Assembly (NCBI GenBank): GCA_030840415.1
Contig: JAVEEO010000288.1
Span: forward strand, 1-11,137
Direction of reading: 5' to 3'
DNA from: Pseudonocardiales bacterium
Lineage (GTDB): Bacteria > Actinomycetota > Actinomycetes > Mycobacteriales > Jatrophihabitantaceae
DNA: 11,137 bases
Numbering within the stretch: position 1 is the first letter of the stretch; the number at the start of each line of letters is the position of its first letter. Shown one piece after another: positions 1 to 7,516 of this stretch. The translations under genes were made by a program, and so were the position numbers. The notes under the pieces were generated by a model that saw nothing but the letters and a program-made list of their open reading frames with translations, did no database searches and had not been told where the DNA came from.

Positions 1-2
1 CC

Positions 3-1592
3 CCAGCACCGGCGCGCTTCGTGGTTCTCGGAGACGTGGGCAGCGTCGCCGACTACCACGTCGGCGACGATGCGATGCTGTTCGGCCTGCTGGCCGCGGC
101 CGAGCACGCCGGCCTGCAGGCCGGCTGGACGGTGGTGTCCGCCACCCCGGAAATCGCAGCCAGCGCGGCGGCCCGGTTCGGCCGGCCCGCGGTGGCCGGG
201 TTCGGCTTCGACAGCTGCCCCGATCAGGCCGCCCGGCAGGCGCTGCTGGCCGAACTCGACGCGCTGCCGCCCGGTGCCGACGGCCCGGGCCGGGAGCTTC
301 GCCAGGCCCTGGCCGGCAGCACGGCGCTGATCATCGCCGGCGGCGGAAACCTCAGCCGGAGTTGGCCGGCGCTGGTCTACGAGCGGCTGGCGGCGGCCCG
401 GCTGGCTGGCCGGCTCGGCGTTCCGGTGGTGCTCACCGGTCAGAGCATCGGACCGGGCTTCGGCGCCGAGCTGCGGCCGCTGGTCGCCGAGCTGCTCGGC
501 ACGGCGGCCCGGGTCGGTGTGCGGGAGCAGTTCTCCGCGGCCCTCGCGCTGCTGCTGGGAGTGCCCGAGGAGCGGATCGTGCTCGGCGACGACGACGCCG
601 CGGTGCTCGCCTGCCTGCCCGAGGTCGACACGGGCCTCGATGCCGTTCCCAACCCAGTACCGGTGGCCGAGCCGTTCGTGGCCGTCACCGTCAACGACCT
701 CGGCGAAGCCGTGCTGGCCGCCCTGGCCGGCCAGCTGGCTGAGCACAGCAGCCGGACCGGCGCCGGCCTGGTGCTGGTGCCGCACGCCGGGAACCTGACC
801 GGACCCGCCGACCAGGACGTGGCCGCCGCCCACCGGGTCGCCGGGGCTTTCGACGCCCGGCTGGCCGCCCTCGGCATCGACCGGCGGGCGGTCGTGGTGC
901 CACTGCCGTCGGCAGGTGAGGCGGTGCGGTACTGCCGGCAGGCCGAGCTGGTAATCAGCAGCCGCTACCACCCGGTGGTGTTCGCGGGCAGCTGCCGCAC
1001 CCCGATGCTGTTCCTCCACCAGGACGCCTACACCGCGCAGAAGGGCATCGGGGCACTGGCCCGGTTCGGCATGGCCGATTGGCGGCTGTCGGTCGAGGAC
1101 GCGGCGGCCGGCCGGCTGCTGCCGGCGCTGACCGAGCTGTGGCAGCAGCGCGGCCGGCTCGCGGGGCTTCTGCCGTCCGGCGTCGGCGAGCGGGCGCGGG
1201 AACGGCTGGGACGGCTGCTCGAGGGCTTGGCTGCCGGCACGATCGGGGCCGCGCCGGCCGGCATGATCTCTGCTCGGCCCGACAGCCCGGACTGGCGTGA
1301 GGCCGCCCTGCCCGAATTCCTGGAGCTGGCCGAGGCCGGACTCGAAGCCGAGCGGGACGCCGCGCTCAGCGAGCAGGGAGCGTTGCGCCAGCATGCCGCC
1401 GAGGCCGAGCGCTATGCCCGGTCGCTGCAGGAACAGGCCGAACGGCACGAGCCCTACGTCCGGTCGTTGCTGCACCGGGCCGAGGTCGCCGAGCATTACG
1501 CGGCGTCACTGCTGGCCCGGGCGGAAGCGGCCGAGCAGCACGCGAGCGCGTTGCAGGCCCCCTCGGGCGGTGGCGACCAACTTCCCGGCTGA
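3..1592 (+). CDS. Polysaccharide pyruvyl transferase family protein (5' end cut by the window)
   Basis: Members of this family (CsaB/WcaK type) move a pyruvyl group from phosphoenolpyruvate onto sugars of cell-surface polymers in the cytoplasm. The frame is open to the left border, and the codons before the GTG at 21 (reading PAPARF) complete the first beta strand, so the true start probably lies upstream. Numbering from that GTG, a nucleotide-fold start with GDVGS and GDDAML is at 4-20, a GGGN loop at 107-110, GQSIGP at 140-145 and the family-typical SRYHP at 314-318. The core ends near residue 400. From about 425 the chain is a charged helix containing a 14-residue repeat beginning at Y465, Y479, Y493 and H507 (YARSL, YVRSL, YAASL, HASAL), predicted to be a coiled coil. 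The last 28 codons and the stop overlap the convergent dioxygenase gene. The family call is firm; actual pyruvyl transfer and the acceptor sugar are unknown. Confidence 0.88.
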   Translation, partial: PAPARFVVLGDVGSVADYHVGDDAMLFGLLAAAEHAGLQAGWTVVSATPEIAASAAARFGRPAVAGFGFDSCPDQAARQALLAELDALPPGADGPGRELRQALAGSTALIIAGGGNLSRSWPALVYERLAAARLAGRLGVPVVLTGQSIGPGFGAELRPLVAELLGTAARVGVREQFSAALALLLGVPEERIVLGDDDAAVLACLPEVDTGLDAVPNPVPVAEPFVAVTVNDLGEAVLAALAGQLAEHSSRTGAGLVLVPHAGNLTGPADQDVAAAHRVAGAFDARLAALGIDRRAVVVPLPSAGEAVRYCRQAELVISSRYHPVVFAGSCRTPMLFLHQDAYTAQKGIGALARFGMADWRLSVEDAAAGRLLPALTELWQQRGRLAGLLPSGVGERARERLGRLLEGLAAGTIGAAPAGMISARPDSPDWREAALPEFLELAEAGLEAERDAALSEQGALRQHAAEAERYARSLQEQAERHEPYVRSLLHRAEVAEHYAASLLARAEAAEQHASALQAPSGGGDQLPG

Positions 1593-2612
1593 GCCGATCC
1601 CGCCGGCCGACCCGACAACCTCGCCGGCCGGCTGCTCGGCAGCGGCGCGCAACCGGGCCAGTTCGGCCTCCAGGCTGCGGGCGTATTCGGTGGCCGAGCG
1701 GATCGACTCCTGCAGGACGGCGTTGTCAGCCTTCAGGCTCTGCGCGTACTCCGACGCCGCGGCGGCGCTGGCCGTCCGGTCGGCGTGTTCGGCGCGCAGC
1801 AACTCCAGGTACGGCTGGGGCGGACCGGTCGAGGTGCCCAGGATCAGCGGGAAGTGCTCGCCGGTCAGCAGGTTGCGGGTGCGCGAGTCCAGGTAGCAGG
1901 CGGTGAAGGCCCGTCGCGGTTGCGACGTCGGGTTCACGCCGCTGCGGTGGATCAGCCAGTTGTGCACCAGCACCGCATGTCCGGCCGGCACCTCGAGCGG
2001 GTGCACCTGATCGTCCGGGCAGAACTGCCGGGCACCTTCCTCGGACAGGGTGCTGCCCTGCGCGGTCACCAGGCCGAGCCGGTGGCTGCCCGGGATCACC
2101 TCGACGCAGCCGTTGGCGGCGGTCGCGTCGTCCAGCGCCATCCAGATCGTGATCAGCGGGTCACGGTCGAGCGCCCAGACGTCCCCGCCGTCCTGGTGCC
2201 ACGGCAGCACGGTGCCCTGCGCGGCCGGCTTGTTCATCACCATGGCCCGGAACAGCGACGCCGAGGTGTGCCGGCCGTAGTGGTGGGCCGCGACCTCGGC
2301 CAGCACCGGGCTGCGCAGCACGGCGCGGAACAGCTCGTCGGTCTCCAGTCCCTGTACCTTGCGATAGCGCAGGGTTCCGCCGCTCGGCTGGCCGGTCACC
2401 TCCGGCAGGTCCTCGTAGCGGCCGCCGGTGTCCAGCTGCACCTGCACTTGCGGATTGACCACCCGGCCCACCGCCAGGTCATCGGCGCGCTCGCGCAAGC
2501 GATGCAACTCCGCGGCGTCCACCAGTTGGCCGAGGTGCAGGAAGCCCTGGCGGAAGTACCGGTCCCACTGCTCGTCGGTGATCCGGGCGGTCAGTGCCGG
2601 GGTCGCTGTCAT
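1506..2612 (-). CDS. Phytanoyl-CoA dioxygenase (PhyH) family protein with heptad-repeat tail
   Basis: This is a 368-residue non-haem Fe(II)/2-oxoglutarate-dependent dioxygenase of the PhyH family, whose members hydroxylate small substrates using O2 and 2-oxoglutarate. The double-stranded beta-helix spans about 20-260. The metal triad is visible as H139-Q-D141 and a distal His in the IHRSG segment (H222), with R233 eleven residues later as the likely 2-oxoglutarate-binding Arg. After residue 265 the chain becomes helical, with PYLELL, EYAQSL and EYARSL placing tyrosines at 268, 289 and 310, exactly 21 residues (three heptads) apart. It ends in a Gly/Ala linker and a basic terminus. The ATG overlaps the stop of the upstream glycosyltransferase gene (ATGA) and has a GGGAG site 8 bases before it, so translation is probably coupled. 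The context suggests modification of a glycan or its precursor, not phytanoyl-CoA. The substrate is unknown. Confidence 0.9.
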   Translation of the reverse strand: MTATPALTARITDEQWDRYFRQGFLHLGQLVDAAELHRLRERADDLAVGRVVNPQVQVQLDTGGRYEDLPEVTGQPSGGTLRYRKVQGLETDELFRAVLRSPVLAEVAAHHYGRHTSASLFRAMVMNKPAAQGTVLPWHQDGGDVWALDRDPLITIWMALDDATAANGCVEVIPGSHRLGLVTAQGSTLSEEGARQFCPDDQVHPLEVPAGHAVLVHNWLIHRSGVNPTSQPRRAFTACYLDSRTRNLLTGEHFPLILGTSTGPPQPYLELLRAEHADRTASAAAASEYAQSLKADNAVLQESIRSATEYARSLEAELARLRAAAEQPAGEVVGSAGGIGSAGKLVATARGGLQRARVLLGRFRPGQQ

Positions 2613-5527
2613 CGAACCGGCTCCCGGTCGGTCAGCTGCTGGGCAAGGGTGTCCAGCCGGTGCGCCACCTCGGCCAACTGCCGGCGGTGGCCTTCGATGT
2701 CGAGCCGGGCGTGGTCCGCCAGTTCGCCGAGTGCGTCCAGCCGGGCCGTCTGCGCGGTGCTCTCGGCACCGGCCTCGGCCACCATGGTGCTCAGCGTGTC
2801 GGTCCGGTCGGCCAGCGCCTGGTGGTGGGCACCCAGGCTGGTCAGCAGCGACTGCAGGCCCGAGACCGCGCTGCGCTGCTCGCCGGCGACCGCCTGCAGT
2901 TGGGCAACGGTGCGCCGGACGTCGGCCAGCCGCTCGGCCGCCTCGTCGCTGCGCTGCTCGGCATGCTCGGACACCGCACCGGCAGCGTCCAGCACGGCGT
3001 TGAGGCGCAGGCTCACCTGCTCGTCATGGCTGGCCAGCACCCGGTTGACGGCACGCTGGAACAGCCGGGCCAGCCCGCCGCGCGGCACCTGCAACGGGGT
3101 GTCGAGCAGCTGGTGGCCGTTCCGCAGCGCCCGGCCGGCGCCGGTCTCCGCGGGCGGTTCCGGCTCGGCGGTGGCGGGTCGTTCGGTGGTGAGCAGTTGT
3201 TCGATCTGGCGCACCCGACCGAGCACGAAGGACACGCTGCGGTCCAGGTCGTGGTGGCTGCGCATGCTTTCCTGAGCCCGCAGGCCAAGCTCGGCGGCCT
3301 CGGCGGGGTTGTCGTGCACCCAGCGCAGGTGCCGGGCCGCCTCGGCGAGATCCGGCTCGGCCCACCGGGTCGGCGGTCCGTACGGCCGGGCGGTCACCGG
3401 GATCTCGGCCGGTGTCCAACCGACCAGCAGGCTGTTCTCGGGCGTCATGAAGTCGAGGTTTCCCGAGTATCCGGTGGCGATCACCGGCCGGCCGGCGGAC
3501 ATCGCCTCGGACATGGTCAGCCCCAGGCCCTCGGCCCGGTGCAGCGACACGTAGGCCGCGCAATGGGTGATCAGGGACTCCACCACGGCGGCGTCGAGGT
3601 AGTCCTCGATCAGGTGGATGTCCGAGCGGCCACGGCAGGCCGACAGCAGCTGCTCGCGCTCGCTGCGGAACCGCTCGCCGTTGACGCTCTTGATTACCAG
3701 CGCGGGGCCTTCGCCGTCGGCGAATGCGGTGGTGAACGCCTCGACGAGCCCGACCGGGTTCTTCCGGTCGAAGACCGAGAAGTAGTCGAACATGTAGAGC
3801 AGGTACGGTCGCTGGCCGATGCCCAGGGCGGCCCGGTCGAGCTCGGCGGTACGCGGGAGCTCCGGCACCGGATAGGGAATCACGTGCACCGGCTTGTCGG
3901 TCTTGCGCGCGATCGCGTCCCGGACGAACTCCGAGATCGCCCAGATCTCGTCGACCAGCCCGATGGCGGTGTCGAAGCTGTCCGGGAAGTCCTCGACCTC
4001 CCATGCCCACACGCCGATGGTGTAGCGACCGGCCAGCAGCGAACTGCCGACCTCGCCGGCCCAGGACGGGAACTGGTCGGCGTTGATCGAGGCGATCGTG
4101 ATCGGGTAGCGCACCTCGCCGACCTGCTCGGTGAAGCTGGCCTGCTGGCGGCTCAGCGATCGGGTGCTGGTCACCGTGATGTGCGGCAGCCCGCTGGCGC
4201 GCACCACGTCGGCGAGCAGCCGCCCGATCTGGCCGACCCCGGTCTCGGTACGGAAGTAACCGGCCAGATTCACCCCGAGCACGTCGGAGCTGGTGACCGG
4301 CAGGTTGTTCGCGGAGGCCAGCGCCTCGGTGGGCAGCAGGGCCGCCGGCAGTTGGGCCTCCCGCACCCCGGAGGTCAGGCACCAGGCCAGCAGCCGCGCC
4401 TGGTCGGCGCCGAAGGGTTCGGGAAATGCCAGCTGCAGGTCCGGCCGGCTCTGCCACAGCGTTTCCACCAACCGGTTCACCCAGCTGCCCTCGGCGACCG
4501 GTTCCGCATACCAGGCCAGGATCTCGGAGTCGTCGTCGTTGAAGGGCACTGGTGGGTACTCGGCCCCGGCCAGCTCGGCGTCCACCACCGCGCTGCGGTA
4601 GGCACGGCGCATCATCGGGGTGACGGCGGTGCCGTCGTTGAGCCGGCCGAAGCGGTACGGCGTGCCTATCGAGCCGCCGTTGCCCTCCTCGGTCAGCGCG
4701 GCGGCGTACTCGTCGCACAGTTGGCGCACGATGGGGTGCTCGGACAGCAGCACCCGGGGACGGTCGGCGACGTACTTGCTCAGGATCCATGGCGTCTCCA
4801 GCCGGTAACCGCTGAAGTGGAAGAACCGCAGCGGCCGGCCACCAACGCGGTAGCCCGCACCGGCCCGCTCGACCGGGCGGCTGTCGAGATTCCAGTAGGC
4901 GACGTTGTAACCCGGATCGCGCAGCACCCCGTGGTCGAAGTAGCCGGGCACCAGGTCAATCCAGCGCTGGTCGGTGAACAGCATTCGCTCGGGTGCCGAG
5001 ATGGAATCCCGCCGCAACCGCTCCTGCCACCAGCGCAGCATGTCGCGGGCGTCCTTGTTGACCGCGATGAAACCCAGGTTGTAGACCCCGGCGCCCATGA
5101 TGTCGGCCTCGGAGGGCCGCAGGTTGTCCCGGCGCATCGGGCTGACCGTGTGCGGGGTGAGCAGGATGCCGCTGTCGCGCGCCGCGTGCTCGACCTCGTC
5201 CAGCGCGCTGTAGACGTAGACGTCGGGATCGAGGTAAACCGCCACCTCGGCACCCCGGTCCAGCAGCAGCTCCAGCGCCCAGGGCTTGAGCGCGGTCGAG
5301 AGTTCGGTGACGTCGTAGAGCAGTGCCATTCGGCGGAACTCGGCCGGGTCCAGGCCCAGCTCGTCCGGTGTCACCACGTCGAAGCCGTCGGCGCCGGGGA
5401 TCTCGCCGGGCAATGCGTCGACCACCAGCACGCTGAACCGCGAGTTCGGATTGCAGGTCAGGAACGAGCGCGCCAGCGTGCGGGCCATGGCCAGGTAGTT
5501 GCGGGCCGCGATGGTGACAGCGTGCAC
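2609..5527 (-). CDS. Two-domain glycosyltransferase (GT8-like plus GT4-like) with C-terminal coiled coil
   Basis: This large 972-residue cytoplasmic glycosyltransferase probably adds two sugars during surface-glycan assembly. The N-terminal domain (about 1-270) resembles GT8-like nucleotide-sugar folds: a DPD metal motif at 100-102, a GVYNLGF strand near 147, DQ at 186-187 and HFSG at 237-240. A helical linker (about 315-400) follows, with RPDLQLAFPEPFGAD at its centre. The second domain (about 415-775) is GT-B, GT4-like: VNLAGYF near its start, the DYFSVFDRKNP segment, and the EGLGLTMSE motif with E666 and E674 in the E-x7-E pattern. Residues about 820-965 are long Ala/Leu/Arg/Gln helices predicted to be coiled coil. 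I chose the GTG at 5525-5527 because GGAG lies six bases upstream and the protein begins directly with a Rossmann strand (MHAVTIAARNYLA). The open frame runs much further upstream only as antisense of the neighbouring gene. The stop overlaps the dioxygenase start. Donor and acceptor are not determinable. Confidence 0.9.
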   Translation of the reverse strand: MHAVTIAARNYLAMARTLARSFLTCNPNSRFSVLVVDALPGEIPGADGFDVVTPDELGLDPAEFRRMALLYDVTELSTALKPWALELLLDRGAEVAVYLDPDVYVYSALDEVEHAARDSGILLTPHTVSPMRRDNLRPSEADIMGAGVYNLGFIAVNKDARDMLRWWQERLRRDSISAPERMLFTDQRWIDLVPGYFDHGVLRDPGYNVAYWNLDSRPVERAGAGYRVGGRPLRFFHFSGYRLETPWILSKYVADRPRVLLSEHPIVRQLCDEYAAALTEEGNGGSIGTPYRFGRLNDGTAVTPMMRRAYRSAVVDAELAGAEYPPVPFNDDDSEILAWYAEPVAEGSWVNRLVETLWQSRPDLQLAFPEPFGADQARLLAWCLTSGVREAQLPAALLPTEALASANNLPVTSSDVLGVNLAGYFRTETGVGQIGRLLADVVRASGLPHITVTSTRSLSRQQASFTEQVGEVRYPITIASINADQFPSWAGEVGSSLLAGRYTIGVWAWEVEDFPDSFDTAIGLVDEIWAISEFVRDAIARKTDKPVHVIPYPVPELPRTAELDRAALGIGQRPYLLYMFDYFSVFDRKNPVGLVEAFTTAFADGEGPALVIKSVNGERFRSEREQLLSACRGRSDIHLIEDYLDAAVVESLITHCAAYVSLHRAEGLGLTMSEAMSAGRPVIATGYSGNLDFMTPENSLLVGWTPAEIPVTARPYGPPTRWAEPDLAEAARHLRWVHDNPAEAAELGLRAQESMRSHHDLDRSVSFVLGRVRQIEQLLTTERPATAEPEPPAETGAGRALRNGHQLLDTPLQVPRGGLARLFQRAVNRVLASHDEQVSLRLNAVLDAAGAVSEHAEQRSDEAAERLADVRRTVAQLQAVAGEQRSAVSGLQSLLTSLGAHHQALADRTDTLSTMVAEAGAESTAQTARLDALGELADHARLDIEGHRRQLAEVAHRLDTLAQQLTDREPVR

Positions 5528-5540
5528 CAGATGCTCCGTC
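5519..5540 (-). promoter_or_regulatory. Start region and ribosome binding site of the two-domain glycosyltransferase
   Basis: On the minus strand GACGGAG is followed by six bases and GTG (5527-5525). This decides the start, because the frame itself stays open for two kilobases upstream and would give a much longer false protein. Confidence 0.65.
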
Positions 5541-5608
5541 CTTCCCCGGTCGGAACGCCTGCTGGTGACGGCACGACGGTAACGTGGCCCAGCGTGCGAA
5601 CCGTAGAT
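5528..5608. promoter_or_regulatory. Divergent promoter region with two overlapping -10-like hexamers
   Basis: This 81-bp gap separates the head-to-head glycosyltransferase (-) and membrane protein (+) genes. It contains TAACGT on the plus strand (5580-5585) and TACCGT on the minus strand (5581-5576). Both fit the actinobacterial TANNNT -10 pattern and share two bases. The plus-strand hexamer lies eight bases before an in-frame GTG at 5594, a spacing typical of leaderless transcripts, and no Shine-Dalgarno site is visible there. No convincing -35 element is seen on either strand. Such short motifs occur by chance, so this is only a candidate. Confidence 0.35.
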
Positions 5609-7516
5609 ATGCCGCAACGTAACACCGAACGGTCGTTGCGGCCGGGACCGACAGGGCGGTTCGCGCTCAGCCCGCTGCCTGCCGCGGTGCGGGAGCTGGC
5701 CGGCCTGCCTGTCCTGGTGCTGCTGGCCTGCGTGGCGCTGGTCGCCGCGCCGGGTGACCTGCTGCCGCAGGCCGGGCTGGACCCGAGCTGGCGGACCGCG
5801 CTGAACCTGGCACCGCGGCAGGGCCTGCACTTCGGCCCGGACGTGCTCTTCACCTTGGGCCCGTGGGGTTTTCTCGACCATCCGGAAGCGACCAGCCGCG
5901 CAAACCTGGTGCTGGGGACCGGCTACGCGATCTTCGCGGTGAGCCTGGCGTGGCTGGCCTGCCACCTCATGATCCGGCGGGTCAGCACGCCGTCCCGGGC
6001 CGGGATCGCCGCTGGCGTCCTGGTGGTGCTGATCGCCCAGGCCAATGCGATGAGTTCGCTGCTGCTGCTGGCCAGCGGCGGGTTCGCCCTGCTGTACCTG
6101 GGCGTGCCGCGACTGCCCGGCCGGCACGGCTGGCTGCCGCCGGCGCTGGCGGCCGAGGCGGCGCTGCTGCTGCAGGTCAAGTTCTCGATCGGGCTGGCGG
6201 TCGCCGCGATTGCCACGGTGTGCACGGTCTTTGCTTCCGGCCACCGGATCCGGCGGTTCGCGTGGACGGCCGGTGGCTGGCTGCTGGCCACCGTGCTGGC
6301 CTGGCTGCTGGCTGGTCAGGCATTGGCCGACTATCCCGGCTGGTTGGTGGGCTCGGTGCGGATCGCGGCCGGCTACACCGACGCGATGGCCTTGGAGGAC
6401 AAGCCGAATCTGCTGCCCTACCTGTTGCTGGCGGCGGTGCTGGCGGTGGTTGCCGGCTACTTCTTGCGCAGCTTCCGGGCCGCCGGCTTCCGGGCCGGCG
6501 TCGGGGTACTGGCCGTTTCGGCGATCCTGCTCTACCTCGGGTTTCGGGAGGCCACCGGTCGCCACCAGCCGGGCCGGCAGGCGTTCTTCTTCCTCACCGC
6601 GGTGCCGGTGCTGGCCTGGTTCCTGCCGCCGGTCCACCCCACCCGGGTCAGGCGGTACTCGTTGCGAGCCGTGGCGCTCGCCGCCACCGTATTGCTGGCC
6701 GCGCAGAGCTGGCTGCCCGCCGAGCCGTCCCAGGTGCTGGCCGCCTGGTCGGACCGGGTGCAGCTGGTCCTCGACACCGGCTACCAGCAGCAGGCGCTGG
6801 ACCGGGCGCGGGCCCAGGAGCAGCAGGTGTACCAGCTCTCGCCCCGGCTGCGCGCCGCGGTGGCGGACCACCCGGTGGCGGTGGACTCCTTCGAGTCCTC
6901 GCTGGCCTGGGCCTACGGCCTGAACTGGCACCCGGTGCCGGTGCTGCAGACCTACGTCGCCTACACCGCGGAGCTGGACCGCCGCAATGCCGACGCGCTC
7001 GACCATGCGCCGGACGGCCAACGGATCCTGCGCTCGGCCGTCGGTTCCATCGACGGCCGCAACCCGCTCTGGGACTCGCCGCGCTACGTCCTCACCGAGG
7101 TGTGCCGGTACCGCCCGCAACTGTCCGACGACCGCTGGCTGCTGCTGGCCAAGGCCGGCAACCGGTGCGCAGCCGCGACCGCTGCACCGGCCCGCACGGT
7201 AGGCGCGGGGGTCGCCGTCCCGGTTCCCGAGGCGGGCGCCGGCCAGCTGCTGGTGATGTCGTTCGAACCGGCGTCGCCGGGCCCGCTGGTCAGGCTGGGC
7301 CGTTTGGTCGACAAGAGCTTCTCCCCGTTGCGGGTCAGCTGCGGGAGCTCGCGGTTCCGGCTGCCCCGGGCCCTGGCCGCCGGTCCGCTGGTCGTCCGGT
7401 TGCCGGCGGCGGCGGGCTGGCCGGCCGGCTACCTCGGCGGCCTGTCCTGTCCGAGCGTGGCCTTTACCGAAGCGGGCACGGTGCGGTTCAGCACGATCGG
7501 CCTGACGAGCGGCTAG
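5609..7516 (+). CDS. Polytopic membrane protein, GT-C glycosyltransferase-like, with extracytoplasmic C-terminal domain
   Basis: This is a 635-residue integral membrane protein with about nine or ten hydrophobic helices (near 28-47, 98-120, 131-165, 176-208, 220-240, 269-288, 295-312, 325-342 and 352-369), then a soluble domain from about 375 to the end. The first loop carries LDPSW (57-61) and FGPDVLFTLGPWGF (75-88). I recall a D-x-SW...FGxDxxFTxGP pattern from uncharacterised bacterial membrane proteins. An acidic residue in the first outer loop (here D58) is typical of GT-C enzymes that use lipid-linked sugar donors. The tail contains WHPVPVLQTYVAYTAELDRRN (440-460), also reminiscent of those proteins. 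The start is uncertain: ATG 5609 has no clear ribosome site, and GTG 5594 in frame would add five residues. The stop shares CTAG with the convergent DUF6328 gene. It is placed in the glycan locus by adjacency. Enzyme activity is inferred, not shown. Confidence 0.75.
   Translation: MPQRNTERSLRPGPTGRFALSPLPAAVRELAGLPVLVLLACVALVAAPGDLLPQAGLDPSWRTALNLAPRQGLHFGPDVLFTLGPWGFLDHPEATSRANLVLGTGYAIFAVSLAWLACHLMIRRVSTPSRAGIAAGVLVVLIAQANAMSSLLLLASGGFALLYLGVPRLPGRHGWLPPALAAEAALLLQVKFSIGLAVAAIATVCTVFASGHRIRRFAWTAGGWLLATVLAWLLAGQALADYPGWLVGSVRIAAGYTDAMALEDKPNLLPYLLLAAVLAVVAGYFLRSFRAAGFRAGVGVLAVSAILLYLGFREATGRHQPGRQAFFFLTAVPVLAWFLPPVHPTRVRRYSLRAVALAATVLLAAQSWLPAEPSQVLAAWSDRVQLVLDTGYQQQALDRARAQEQQVYQLSPRLRAAVADHPVAVDSFESSLAWAYGLNWHPVPVLQTYVAYTAELDRRNADALDHAPDGQRILRSAVGSIDGRNPLWDSPRYVLTEVCRYRPQLSDDRWLLLAKAGNRCAAATAAPARTVGAGVAVPVPEAGAGQLLVMSFEPASPGPLVRLGRLVDKSFSPLRVSCGSSRFRLPRALAAGPLVVRLPAAAGWPAGYLGGLSCPSVAFTEAGTVRFSTIGLTSG

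Noticed and set aside
2594..7516. A plus-strand frame open for over 1600 codons across the glycosyltransferase and membrane protein genes, mirrored by a minus-strand frame of similar length (2609-7567).
   Set aside because: The two frames are codon-for-codon complements, so each stop would need a TTA, CTA or TCA codon opposite, which are rare at this GC content. Only the parts 5609-7516 (+) and 2609-5527 (-) have recognisable protein motifs; the rest is low-complexity Arg/Gln/Gly/Pro antisense.
1..7516. A secondary-metabolite cluster suggested by the PhyH-type oxygenase.
   Set aside because: No synthase, carrier domain or tailoring set is visible; the neighbours are glycan enzymes, so a surface-polysaccharide locus is the simpler reading.
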